In this document: positions 1 through 11,081 of the stretch, piece by piece
How the letters are laid out: each line of letters begins with the position of its first letter
Numbering within the stretch: the first letter of the stretch is position 1
Assembly (NCBI GenBank): GCA_029851415.1
Contig: CM056744.1
Location: 17,243,268 to 17,307,267, forward strand
Direction of reading: 5' to 3'
From: Eretmocerus hayati
Taxonomy: Eukaryota; Arthropoda; Insecta; Hymenoptera; Aphelinidae
DNA: 64,000 nt
Notes under the pieces: generated by a model
What the model saw: the letters and a program-made list of their open reading frames with translations, nothing else
Database searches by the model: none
What the model was told of the DNA's origin: nothing
Made by a program: the position numbers and the translations under genes

Positions 1-420
1 ACCTCACCCGGCACCTTATGGGCCGTCTGATTTGGAAACCCCCCACCATTGAGTGGTCTGACGATTGAAATCTTGTTAAGAATCACGATATCTACGATAC
101 TACAAATTCCCAAGTTTTACTAAATATGACACACGATCTGATCGCATATCGATTTTCAAGATCGTGCTGACGCGTATCCCCCCACTCCGGAGCGGTCTGA
201 CGGTCATTTTTGGGCATCTCTAATCATAAACTATCATCCTCGAAATATTCAGCTTTTACGGATTATGACACATAAACCTGTCAAAATAATCATTTTGAAA
301 ATCAATAAAAAAATAATCCCCCAAAACTAGGCCGTCTGACTCCGGTTTTGGGGTCGGGAGACAGAGAACAATGTTTTAAACACTATTCTAGGTTTTACTA
401 AATGTGACACAAAAAAAGTT
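1..420. repeat. Degenerate 139-bp tandem repeat array, cut by the window edge
   Basis: GTCTGA anchors occur at 56, 195 and 334, exactly 139 bp apart. A second anchor, TTTACTAAATATGACAC or close variants, has its TTTT at 115, 254 and 393, again 139 bp apart. C-rich runs before each GTCTGA also keep phase. Copies otherwise differ a lot, so this is an old array. It probably continues to the left of the window. No coding potential was seen. Confidence 0.75.
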
Positions 421-786
421 CATCAGCTCCCGGACTAACTCACACTCGCCTGCGTTCAAATAGACGAAATGATGCTTATTTTCAACTCGGAGAATAGAAC
501 CTCCTGGTTGCATCTACTTCGAGGCTCGCCTGCGGAAGTTTTTACACATATTTGGGGGTACATTGAAGAGTAGTCCCACACAGATTGGTGCACATTAGTT
601 CAGATGGAAGCATATGCGAGCCATACCTGTAAGGTCATTCTGATCAAGTAGTCAAAAAAGGGTGTTTTAAATTGTCTAAATAAAATCGAGAATTCAATAT
701 CCCATCCAGATTATTGTTCTGATTGGTATTGGTAGTATTTGTATCGAAAAACATATTCGCGCAGGTTTGGGGTCGAAGAAAAAAAT
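421..786. other. Unassigned non-coding stretch
   Basis: No exon, clear repeat or RNA gene was recognised. The short direct repeat CTCGCCTGCG at about 446 and 524 is the only internal structure noticed. Confidence 0.3.
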
Positions 787-945
787 AGTATATTATGACA
801 CTGTACGTAGATGGGTAGTTTTGTACGAAGAACTGTTTATGGCACGAGCGAAGCGAGTGCTATAAGTCCTTCGTAACAAAAATACCCATCTGCACGCAGT
901 CTCATAAGATAATAATTTATGGCACGAGAATCAAAAATAGTATAT

Positions 946-1150
946 TAAGCAACAAGGGTGCCAACAGATATTTGCGCACGAGTCACCGGAACGAGTGTGC
1001 AAACGCCTCATTTACGCACAGTTTCATCGTTTACGCAGTGCGCAAATCAGCCATTTGCGCACTGCGTGAACGACGAAACTGTGTGCAAATGGAAATTTTG
1101 CACACGAGTTGTGGGGACGAGTGCGCAAATGTCGGCGCCCGAGTTGCTTA
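946..1150. repeat. 205-bp imperfect palindrome (TAAGCAAC ends)
   Basis: The strongest part pairs 1017-1047 with 1053-1083 (31-nt arms, 5-nt loop). Pairing continues outward through the GTGCAAA and TTTGCGCAC blocks to TTAAGCAAC at 945 and GTTGCTTA at 1143-1150. Confidence 0.8.
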
Positions 1151-1203
1151 CGATATTTTTTGTTATTTCTGTGAGCAAAAATGTAACCCGCCTCCTAAAA
1201 CAC

Positions 1204-1397
1204 ATCAAAGAATTAGGGGATGCTGTGAGAGTTGGCCGTCATCTCGAGAGTTGACGGACTTTGTTCCTTTTTCGCGTTGGTGTGTACGAACTTTCCGAGT
1301 CCTTGTTCCTCCTCAAACAAATTATGAACCATTTCCATTTGAACTACTCGGGACCCATGACGATTTTCTGAAAGATTCTGACAGTAGCGAGGAGTGA
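1204..1397 (+). pseudogene. Possible coding remnant inside element J
   Basis: An open frame read from 972 ends at a TGA after 1394. Its last 60 or so codons do not follow the hairpin repeats and end in an acidic tail, DDFLKDSDSSEE. The composition is protein-like, but I do not recognise a family and there is no counterpart in the related element at 48 kb. It may be the tail of an old transposon protein or of a captured exon, or chance. Confidence 0.2.
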
Positions 1398-1465
1398 CCG
1401 AAGCATCACCTACAACGAATGATCAATGCATCTCAAGCATTCAGAGGAACACGGCATGACGGGGT

Positions 1466-1540
1466 CACAGGAGGGCGGAGGAGGGGGTGCAGGGGGCGGA
1501 GCCCCCGCCGGGGGGTTCGGGGGGCGGAGCCCCCCGACTG
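1466..1540 (+). repeat. GC-rich palindromic block GGGGGCGGAGCCCCC
   Basis: Two nested palindromes (GGGGGCGGAGCCCCC and GGGGGGCGGAGCCCCCC) sit in otherwise AT-rich DNA. The same block followed by the same CGACTGAAAATAAATTCTG-like tail occurs at 48211-48330, so it is part of a mobile repeat and not a local CpG feature. Confidence 0.8.
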
Positions 1541-1960
1541 AAAATAAATTCTGAGAAATGTATCAGAAAAAACTCTATCGCCAGTATAGTATGTTACCAC
1601 GTTGCTCAAAACTGTCGCTGGTGCTCGAAAGATCGAAGTTAGATATTCTTCACAATTATGTATGATGATGATATATAGATAGATGATGGTATAGAGTGAT
1701 CAGAGAACAACTCAAGTCCAGTGCGCAAATGCCTCATTTGCACACTGTTCTTCGTTTACGCAGTGCGCAAACGAGTATTTGCGCACTGATGCCTCATTTG
1801 CGCACTGCGTGAAAAAATATTTGCACACAGTTGTGTCGGAATAATGTGCAAATTCGCTATTTGCACACGCACACTTCGTCTAAATGGCCATTTTTGCGCA
1901 CAGAATAACAAAAATCATGTTCAAAGTTGCGATTTTTAAGTTAGAGTGCTATAAAATCGA

Positions 1961-2934
1961 TTCTTTTTATTGAGCTCAACGTTTGGCATTTTTACGAATA
2001 CGCTCAGCTTTTAACGACTGTATTTTCTATAGAAAGTACAGTAATCGACCTTTACTCGTGGTCAAATTGTAGGTTTCTTCAAGACCTTCAAAATGACCAC
2101 TTGTAAAAGTCGATCATCACATGTCTAGTGCACTAGCTACATCACTTTAAAGCAAGCCCAAAAATCGCTAAAATATGCTCTCAGTAATAGCTCCTAGAAG
2201 TTGCTAAGCTCAAGTATCGACCTTGGACAATTTTTTTCTCAAAATTACTAGTACGTTCGAAAATCTTGAGTCTATTCGGAGTTATGATTTTCTGGAATCA
2301 GGCTAAAAAGGGTCCTAAAAAGGACCTTTCATAGGCCCAAGGGCCCACAACGATCTTAGAAGAAATACAAAAAAGGTTTCCTGTATTATATTAATATAGT
2401 AGTAACGGAAAAAAATTTTTATGGATTTTTTCCAGACCATCCTGGTGCAGGCATTCGTCGAAATGCTCCGAAACGGCCCATATACTCGTTATGCCAATGT
2501 TACGAGCTGCAGCTCGAAAACGCTTGGGCATTCGCAAGTGCGGCTCCGGGTTTCATCTTTTGGCGGTCAACGGAGACTATTCCTAGAGTTTTAATCAAAT
2601 CCGTGTTCCAAAATCGTTGGGTGTTTCTGGCTCCTGTCAATACAGGTAAATAGAATGATTCGATTTAAGTGACATAAGATTTCTATATTCCTTCAAATTC
2701 CTTAAGAATCAGGGTCGAGTTGAAGGATTTTGATCAAATGTAAGATAATGAGTTGAAATATTGAAGCAGCTAATTTTGACTGTGTGTCAGGTGTAAAGGC
2801 GTTTCGTTTTCCATCGAAGAGTCTCATTTGTTAGGGGACATGATGACAACGTATCGAGATTAACTACCGTCACATCTTACTGGTCAAAGTAGCCAACTGC
2901 TAGTCATTTTGATTCGGCTAATATACGGATTTGC
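1961..2934. other. Intergenic stretch downstream of the odorant receptor
   Basis: No gene was recognised. GGCCCAAGGGCCC at about 2335 is a short palindrome. The segment near 2430-2600 is GC-richer than its surroundings but both strands contain stops. No clear polyadenylation signal was found close to the receptor stop. Confidence 0.3.
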
Positions 2935-5900
2935 TCAATGTACGGATGATTGTTGGCGAGATTCGACATTCAATATTCTCACGACCTCATCTTGATCGAA
3001 AGTGAGCCCGCAGCCGATAACAAGTAGAATTAATTTGATGAGAGTGGATTTTTCTACTCTCCTCTAGATTGATCTGTAGCCCTTTTACCTCAAATTCCTA
3101 TGCAAGTACGCAAATAAAATTAAATTTCATGGACTCACATGGATTTGGATACATTCGAACTTGAATCGATCACCTGTTGACCCAACCAGTTCATAAACAA
3201 CATTACTGTATACAGTCCAAACATGATACAACCACCAAGATATTTCATGATCAGTGGTGTATCGAGGTTAAAAATCTAGAAGATAAGATATCAATCAAAC
3301 TCCCCGCGATGCATTTTATCCAAATGTAACTCACTGTCACTCACGTAATAGTAACTCATTGATAAGACAATAACGCAGTCGGATAGCAATGCTAAGAAAG
3401 CTATACAGAACGTCTCCTCTATCAAATCGGCCACGCTGAAAAGGAAGATCATTTCATAATTGCAACAAGTTTTGCCAATTGCCGAATTTGGAATACCGGT
3501 TACGGTCAACTAGGGTAACCTTGAAACAAGTGACATGCCTATGGAATAACCCATGAAATAATTGTTACCATGTACGGTCGGAGAAACAGCTGACGCCAGT
3601 GATAGAATATTTTTTCTACTCATTGGAAGGACGAAAGATCTATGTTTTGCGCTATAACGTGGATTTTTCCAGCAGCTGCGTTTTTGTTTCTAACCGACTT
3701 TTTCGAAAGCATGATGTTGACTGAGAAACAATCTCTTGAGGGATTAGTGTAATCCCGAGTTTGTAGGAAGGATCCAAAAAAGTTGTGTTAGATTTTTTCC
3801 CCTCTTACAGAATTCTGAACGAACCTATCGTTACATGATGGGAACGGCCGAATTGCGAGGCGTCCCTTATCGAAGCAAGATTTCTTGACAGAGCTTCCGT
3901 CACTCTGATTGTCTGGGGAACATCCAACCCCTATAGAGCCACAAAGCCATCGGGAAGATATCAAGAACCCAACTTCAATATAATTATTAGTCTCGAATGC
4001 AGAGCTGATGATAGTTTCCATCCTTGTTTCTACACCGTACTGAATTATTTACACTGTGAAACCTATAGAATGAACCTACCGTCACATTTGCGTATTTTTG
4101 TACTCGTGTGCGTCAATGCAGTGAATTTATTTCGCAAAGTTTTGTGCCCGTCAAGTAAGGGGAAGAAGTACAAAAGTACGAGAAAAGTGAGACTGTGCTG
4201 GGAAGTTACCAATGTTAGAAATACGTAAGGAATCATGGATCTAGCAGATACTTGCACAATTCAAATCTATTTTGTACACCTATCTGATAATGATCAGTCA
4301 AGCCCGTGTCATTTTTATGGGTCTATTAAACGATTATAAGTGTTTGGAACAAAACTGACGTCAGAATATATGTCTACGTTGAAAATAGACGAAAATTAAT
4401 AACCTGATTAACTTTACGTAAATTAGAGTTCGATACACATGAGTAAGACCTACTCTCGTGATAATTCCGACCCTCACGAACCATCACGCAGACTCAAATA
4501 GTAGATTTCGATAAAAGGGGTTAAAACTATTTCATGCAATTTTCCTATGTTTGAGTGGGTACAAAATTGCATAAAATAGCATTTGCGCCTCGATCATGAG
4601 ATTCCCCGCTTCCAAGGGACTATTTCGACCCTCGCCTCCGGCTCTGGCCGAAAATCAATCGCTCAGAAACGAGCTACAACCTCATAATCTCGGTACGAAA
4701 TCTATTATCTCGCGTTCGAGTGACGGATGTCGGAATTATCGTGAGGATGCGAAAAATAGGTTTTACTACCGTGTATCGAACTATAATTTTTGATAATCTG
4801 TGAGTAAAAGTCTACAAACTATGCGCAAAATACACATTTCCGTACAGCGTATCAAGAAATAGTACATTTCTATACAAGGTCGGAAATAGTACATTTCGAT
4901 ACAAGGGCGTAAAACGTTTTATTCGCGTCCGAGTGATGGGTTCCCGGCCCGAGCCGCAGGCGAGGGTCGGAATCATCACGAGGATGCGAATAATAGGTTT
5001 TACGGCCGTGTATCTAACTATATTTTTCGATAAACTGTGAGTAAAAGTCGACAAACTGTGCGCAAAGTGCACTTTTACGCACAGTGTATCGAAAAACTTT
5101 TTTTCGCGTCCGAGTGATGGGTTTCCGGCCTGAGCCGGAGGCAAAGGTCAGAACCAATACGAGGACGCGAAAAAGAAGTTTTCTCAACCTTGTATCGAAA
5201 TGTACTATTTTAGAACATATTGGCTAGATATGAGCGATCTGCACTTCTATTGAAGGGGCATCAGAATCGTGGAAGTAGTAACTTAGATTCCTCAATTTTA
5301 GGATCAACTGTGACTCGATTTCTGTGGCTCGCTTGTAAGCGATTGGTTTTCGCCCTAAGCCGCCGCCGGCGAAGGTCGAAATAAGCGCTTTGAAGCGGGA
5401 AACCTCCTGAACGAGTTGCCAATACTATTTTTCTAAATTTTGTAAGCAGCCAAACATCGGAAAATTGTAAGAAGTATATTTAGAGATGTACAAGAAATTC
5501 CGTTTGCAGTAAAATCTAATCAGTGAGCCCAATTTTCGCTTTAGGAGAGGTTTTTCGCATTTCCATTCTACTTTCGACCTTCCGAAATGATATCTCTCAA
5601 AACGGTCCCCTAGCAAATAAAAACCCATAAAAACAGTAGAATGGAGAGACTATGTCTGAATTGTGAATGTCAATGTCAAACTCATTCTTAGATTTTCAGG
5701 AATTTTTCTCGGTGCTTGAAAAGATCGCTGTCGATACAATAATAAGGTAAGTGTACCCAACTTGCCCCCATTAAGCCATTTTCTTAATAACTTTGGCCTA
5801 TCTCCATATTTTCCAACGTATCTTAGCTTATTTGAAAGCTTGTCTCAAGACCCTTAAAATGAGCTAAGATACGTCCAATTTGGATGAAGTGGAGCCGAGC

Positions 5901-8900
5901 CGTTTGAATTCTCCCAAAAGGTGATTTTTGAGAGTTTACAAAAGTGTGTACCCAACTTGCCCCCATCATTTAAAACAATGTAAATCGGCGATGAAGTGAA
6001 TAAAATCGCTTTGATCCGTTTTGATCCCCGTGCAGCGACATTTGTAGCTTTTAGCTGGACCAAGATATCGTTTCCGACCCATTTTGACGTGATAAACACG
6101 TTCTGAGTGGTAAAAAAAGCCATACTGCACGCCTTTCCGAGATAACCATATGGGGGCATGTTGGGTACACTCCGATGTCGGCCTTCTTGATTCTCAAACC
6201 ATCTTCGTGTTTTGTACATAAAATCGCTCCAAATCAGAGTTCTGCAACCCTACAGAGCGGATTTTGAAGGTCTTGAAACAAGGAATCGAATGCGCTAAGG
6301 TACGTCAAGATTGGTTTAATGAAAATAAATTGGCACCGGTTTCAGTGAACGCGATTTCCTCGGTGATTTCTTAGCCGTGCAAACACGAAAAATGGAAAAC
6401 TCACTTTATATTTTCTGGAGAACGCAGAAATGATCCGGGGTCGATGCAAACTACTTACTTTCTCATATTTCAACATAGCAAACGTAAAAAAAAATTGAGG
6501 GAAGGTCAACGAGCGCCCATTCCTGAGATCGGCATATGGGGGCAAGTTGGGTACAGAGGCAAGTTGGGTACACTTACCTTATATTCTTGCAAACTATAGG
6601 GTAACTATGGAATGATTACACGCGAAAACACATGGTTTTGAGGGAGCGGGGAAACTCTGAAATATTTGATCTTTGAGGTTCAGGGCAAGCACAGAGTTGA
6701 GTTTGAAAATCTCCTGTATGACATCAACATTGACTCGTGGGACCTAAATCGAATCCACGAGGTTTAGAAAATGATGGAGAGCAGCAGAAATCGCGTTATA
6801 GTTGTGAATTTGCCACCCCGCAGCTGGAAGGTGGAATACAGAACGCCAAATTTTCGACTGACCACCGATCCAGTGCAGTTTTGTGTCGTTCACACGAGAT
6901 CTGAGGGGGTTCGCTACTAATGTCCCAAATTCCACAAAAGGAATTGGGCACCAACAAGCATAATTTGACTCAAAGATGAGTACAAAATCCAGAATGAATA
7001 GAGAACTGACATGACTACAAAAATTATTCGAAAATGCTCATATTATGGAAGTTCACGTTGAAATAGACACGATACGTGGAAATTCGGGAATTTTCTGTCG
7101 TCAAAGTAACTTAAATTTGAGTCTGAAATTTTTCAGGTTTTGAATTGGCGCCATTCAATATGGCGGCGACTGCACATGAGTCACGTGACTTCAGAACGAT
7201 GATTCTGAGGGCGAAATTACATGACCGGAAAAAATTCCGCCGGAACAGAAAAAAAGCCACCGGAAAAAAATTGCAGTCTGCTACTTGTGGAGGTTAGGTC
7301 TGCCATCGAATGATATTTCAATGATTTCTATTCACAGTTCTACATTCTAACGACTCGCAATAATCTATAAACTTCATAATCTACATCAGTAGATAGCTTC
7401 ATCATAATAAAAGGTATTCGTATGGAATATAAACTTTGATGAGCTATCGTTGTTGACGTTTGAACAAAATTTCCGTCGCTGGCAAATATGGGGTTCTACA
7501 ATTTACATGGACGGAAAAAAGTCGAATTTTGCCGTCCGGATCTAATCATTATTCGGGAAAGCAGTATAGATCTCTTGTACTAATTATTTAAACCGATTAA
7601 TAATCGACCAATAATCGATATTGACAGTCTCAAGCCACGTCAAAAGCTTCATACATTTTATAATTCGCATTGCAAAATTCACGATTCCGGCCGTTCTGGT
7701 ATTTTTTCCGTCCATGTAAATTGGAACCGTCTGTTTCTCCGGCGACGGCTTCGCTCTGATTGGTCGGATTTCTTCCGGCCGAATCACTTTACCGTTCCGG
7801 CCAAATTTTTCCGGTCATGTGATTTCACCCTGAGGCAAACCTGCGTTTCCTCACCGCGAACTTCTATTATTTGAGTAAAATAAGCTCTCGATTGTGATTC
7901 AGATAAGAATTTCCGATGAAAAATGACATCTTAACAGTTGAGGAATTTAGCGGCACGTGTGCAGCCGCCGCCATATTGGGTGGCGCCAATTCAAATTGTC
8001 AAAACTTCAATGGTGATTTAAAAACTATAGAGGCGTCGTAGGAATTTCCAACTTTTTTTCCTATATCTACTCTGCCGCGAACTTTCAAAATATAAAATTT
8101 CCCGGAATTATGTCAGTTCCCTATTGGGAGTAAACCTGTTTTGATACGCCGCCATCTTGGCCCCGTGTATTTCTTATGGTAATATTTTGAGATTCGGCCA
8201 TATTGGATTTTTCTGCCATCTGAAATAACACAGATTTTTACTTCCAATAGAACAAAACGCGGAATTCGTTAAATCTTATGTTGAGATCCCTGATATACAT
8301 TTCGGAACTCCTTCTTAAAATTTTACAAGAATTTCCATTCTTGGCTCGCGAACTCGAGCGAGTTGGAAAGTATCAAGATTACAATGAAACTTGCCGGAGA
8401 ACGACTGCAAAACAGCAAGTGCAGTGCTTTTTATCCTAGGATGAGGTAAAAAACTAGACACTTATGTTCATGGTATGATGTGCTTCTTTCAAACATTGAT
8501 CTTGCAGATGGCCTATTTTGTGAATCGATTATGCAATCAGCCTACTTGATTGTTTGATTATGCAATGTTACGGCCTCCCTTAGTCTATACAGTTGACTGC
8601 AGTGCGTAGGAGTTTTTGTGAAATTTCCGTTGTTTGCTCTGAATCGCACAATGCGCTTGAACCTGAAACTGTAGAAAATCCTACTAATTGATCTTATTCT
8701 AACGAGTTGTTAGGTTTTAATTTTTATCGTTTAACTAGCTCACCTTGTTAAATCAAAGAATCCACACATCTCTTCGACGCTCACTACATATATACTACCA
8801 ACGGCGGTCAAAACGATACAAAACACAAAAAGTGTTGTGCTCAAATGAAAGCATGAGAAGTAATAATATTCTTGTTGATCAAATATAATGTAGTCCATAT

Positions 8901-9957
8901 GTACGAGGATGAAATGTGACGTCCCATTCTCATGAAGGAGTATGGTATTGATGAAAATATTTACGAATGGTATCATTGATACTGATATCCAAAGGAGGAA
9001 AGAATACGCTAGAAACAAAATTTCAAAATTCAGAAAACACAGATATGACCAAGATTTGGTATTCAGATTTCAACATCATTATTCCGACGCTCCATGAGAA
9101 AAAGCACTAGATTTTCTCTCGGATTAAAGGAAAAACGTTACGCTCATTCTCATGTTCGATGGAAACAATTGGTTGATGCCCAGTTTTGACTTGTACAGTG
9201 TGTGTCATTTCCATCCCACTTCGGTAATTCAGGACAGCGCGAATTGAAGCTGAATTGCATCTACTGATGAATCCAGGAATAGAATTCCAGTGGCCTTGAG
9301 TGAGTTGGTACAGATACATTCCATGCAAATCAAAACTGACTTTCAATGCAGACACTTTAATCACCAGCACAAACGGTGTACAGCAAATATCCTATTCTCG
9401 ACGGTTTTTGAACGATTTCCTTTTCTTCTAAACTTATGATACTTTTCCAGGCTTTTGATAATTCACTATGTAGGAGCTCAAACTGTCAAAATTCATGTAT
9501 GAATGAATCTTAAATTGTTAACCCAACAGGTAAGAATCATGCACATACGTGTGCGAATCCTGATGTGATTCGTACCTTGGAGACACTTCTATAAGCGAAG
9601 AAGTAACTAAATGAAAGGGTTGTGAACGATGATAAGGCCATAAGATTTTGGATCAGAGTCTTGTCATCATACCCCCATATCCGATAAGTGGATGAAATCT
9701 ACGCGATGCAGAGATTCATAAAAATACATTATGAATGTTCACGCTGGAGCTTAGTCACTAGTATGAATACTCACTATAGCTAAAATCGAGGAAAGGATGA
9801 CGATTTGATTCAGACAGAATATCATCCTCCGTTGAAGAGTCGATTGGTAGGGCCACAGTGCGACGAGTTTCAAAATCAATTCATTATGAACGCCGCACAA
9901 ATTTCCTTGTAGAGATGTTTCGTGCAGTTCTTTGAATTTCGAAATCAATCGATGCAT
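2935..9957 (-). CDS. Insect odorant receptor (7tm_6 family), 8 exons
   Basis: Ligand-gated olfactory receptor subunit of the insect type: a seven-helix membrane protein that works with the Orco co-receptor in sensory neuron dendrites (family knowledge). Exons on the minus strand: 9957-9775, 9698-9576, 9482-9365, 9008-8744, 8662-8546, 3435-3345, 3275-3139 and a tentative last exon 3061-2935. All junctions have GT/AG and compatible phases; together they give 386 aa, the usual length. Family signatures: LKLVALWPYQ in exon 1, YRIWGYDD in exon 2, DYIIFDQQEYYY and EEMCGFF in exon 4, LHNQTI then DLIEETF across exons 5/6, and NWLGQQVIDSSSNVSKS in exon 7. Introns are 69-93 bp except intron 3 (356 bp) and intron 5 (5,110 bp), which holds three mobile elements. 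No stop or frameshift interrupts exons 1-7. The last exon uses a weak acceptor (CTAGAG) and is the least certain part. Confidence 0.87.
4595..5410. mobile_element. Element L, copy 1, with about 80-bp inverted ends
   Basis: The ends (4595-4675 and 5325-5410) are inverted copies sharing CCCCGCTTC, TATTTCGACC and CGATTG blocks. Inside are repeated units beginning near ACATTTCGATACAAGGGCGT and ending in CTTTTACGCACAGTGTATCG. Unit 4889-5099 is almost identical to 35071-35279 and related to 43021-43230. It lies in intron 5 of the odorant receptor. No transposase is encoded. Confidence 0.65.
5745..6579 (+). mobile_element. TA-flanked iterated-motif element A, copy 1
   Basis: Inverted ends AGGTAAGTGTACCCAACTTG and its complement lie between TA dinucleotides (5743-5744, 6580-6581). 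The core GTACCCAACTTGCCCCC recurs five times: at both ends, at about 5950, and inverted near 6150 and 6535. There is no coding capacity. It lies in intron 5 of the odorant receptor. Other copies: 21633-22583 (inverted) and 53259-54117. Confidence 0.85.
7001..8121. mobile_element. Fold-back element with TA flanks in receptor intron 5
   Basis: GAGAACTGACAT (7001) pairs with ATGTCAGTTCCC (ending 8121), flanked by TA at 6999-7000 and 8122-8123. Arms pair through ATTGGCGCCATTCAATATGG and ACATGACCGGAAAAA to about 7275 and from about 7790. The left side carries about 220 bp without a partner. No transposase was seen. Confidence 0.75.
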
Positions 9958-10927
9958 CGTAGCTGTTGATTTGTGATGAGAATTGATACTTTCAGATTAT
10001 TCCACGGTGGTAAAGCCTGGAGTGACTTAATAAGAATCAACTATGAATGGGGCAATAGGGCAATAAACATACCTATTTTCATTAACTTTTCATTAACTCA
10101 GCTGATATAGAAGTCTCATACACCGAAGATCTCTTTATTCATGGCTCGATTGATTTTGATTGGGTTATTCCCGTAACAATTTCTTTGTTAATGTTTCACC
10201 CCACGGCTCACTCTGATAATCTTACAAACCCGTAGGAATTTTGCCTATTATTCACTTTTTATGATTCAGGGATTTGGAGGAAGACTTATTTTTGGCTCTC
10301 TTCAAGACTGTTGGATGAATTGATGACTATCTTTGAAACAATATTCTGAGAGATGAAAATTTTATTTAGCATAGTCATTAACTTGGTCCTATAGTTTTTT
10401 TTCCTGGCCTATTAAAAACAATAAGATCACAAATTTCAAGTTGGATATCAACCGGGCGATTGATTGATAAGATTGGTCGATCTCTGACTGGTAACTCATC
10501 ATAAATGTCAGATCTAATTAATTTCAGAATCTAGAGAAGATTTCAAACTGTTTCATAGTTGTAATTGCCATTGTGCATTAACATCACATTCAAGGAACAT
10601 GACAAGGCATCCATTCTCAACAATTTTTGACTGATTACAAATATACTTACGCTAGATATTTTGATCGGGTGTTGTTGACCACACACTATGAATAAAATTT
10701 TTAAGAATGAATCAAGCTTTTTGATTATGCCGATGAGGGTGGGGACAGTCAACTGATTTTGAAGACATTTACGTTAAGTGTCTCGGAACAAACAACAGAC
10801 GAAATTCGACATTTATCTGTAAAGTATACATCGATGTCTATCGAGATCCCCGTCAAGCAATCGGCTATATTAGAATCTTTATTGTCAACTAAAGTTTTTC
10901 ACCCTAGAACAATTAAGCGGTCGTGGT
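9958..10927. other. Intergenic region upstream of the odorant receptor
   Basis: It holds the promoter side of the receptor start at 9957, but no core promoter element could be assigned. A minus-strand frame at 10543-10752 (containing LKILFIVCGQQHP) faintly recalls a receptor N-terminus but is not supported by a following exon. Confidence 0.3.
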
Positions 10928-11081
10928 TTATTCAGATCGCTGATCGATTGATAAAATTACGCTGCTTGCAGAAGGACATATCGTTGCCTCCGACGAAGAA
11001 AAACATGTCCCCATTTGAGAATACATTGAGAGAATAATGAGAAGTGTTTTTTCTCTTCGAAAGCGACGATATATTGACGGA
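10928..11081 (-). pseudogene. Possible terminal exon of a second odorant receptor
   Basis: After an acceptor (AATTCACAG) the frame reads 50 codons to a TAA, starting PSIYRRFRREKTLLIILSMY. The placement of R/K, the LLIIL stretch and the length resemble the C-terminal exon of insect odorant receptors. It lies just upstream of the complete receptor on the same strand, as expected of a tandem array. I found no convincing partner exons above 11,081, so it is probably a relic. The assignment rests on a weak pattern. Confidence 0.33.

Larger units (their letters stand above)
939..1908 (+). mobile_element. Composite hairpin element J, copy 1, nested in element K
   Basis: This insert sits between duplicated CAAAAAT (932-938 and 1909-1915), read against the empty site at 38.9 kb. 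It has a 205-bp hairpin (946-1150), then an inverted-repeat pair just inside (1155-1183 with 1891-1917, core GTTATTCTGTG). The body between them holds a GC-rich block and a second cluster of TGCGCAAA-type motifs (1718-1900). A related composite lies at 47912-49735. The one-sided hairpin recalls the asymmetric ends of Helentron-type elements, but no replicase is present and the hairpin is far larger than usual. Confidence 0.55.
787..1960 (+). mobile_element. Fold-back element K, copy 1, split by a later insertion
   Basis: The left part (787-938) contains a hairpin whose arms carry GTAGATGGGTAGTTTTGTAC and its near complement around a CGAGCGAAGCGAGTG centre. It continues as TTTATGGCACGAGAA at about 917. 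The rest (AAAAATCATGTTCAAAGTTG) resumes only at 1910. A second copy at 38881-39085 on the other strand has these two parts joined directly, which shows that about 970 bp was inserted here. Confidence 0.7.

Noticed and set aside
2430..2640. Alternative last receptor exon with KMKPGAALANAQ text
   Set aside because: Phase fits only with a poor acceptor, and the total length and pattern are worse than for 3061-2935.
10543..10752. Minus-strand frame with LKILFIVCGQQHP as a receptor first exon
   Set aside because: The supported receptor already has its own start exon at 9957, and no following exon fits this one.
10759..11037. 92-codon plus-strand open frame
   Set aside because: It overlaps the receptor-like terminal exon on the other strand, which fits a known pattern better.
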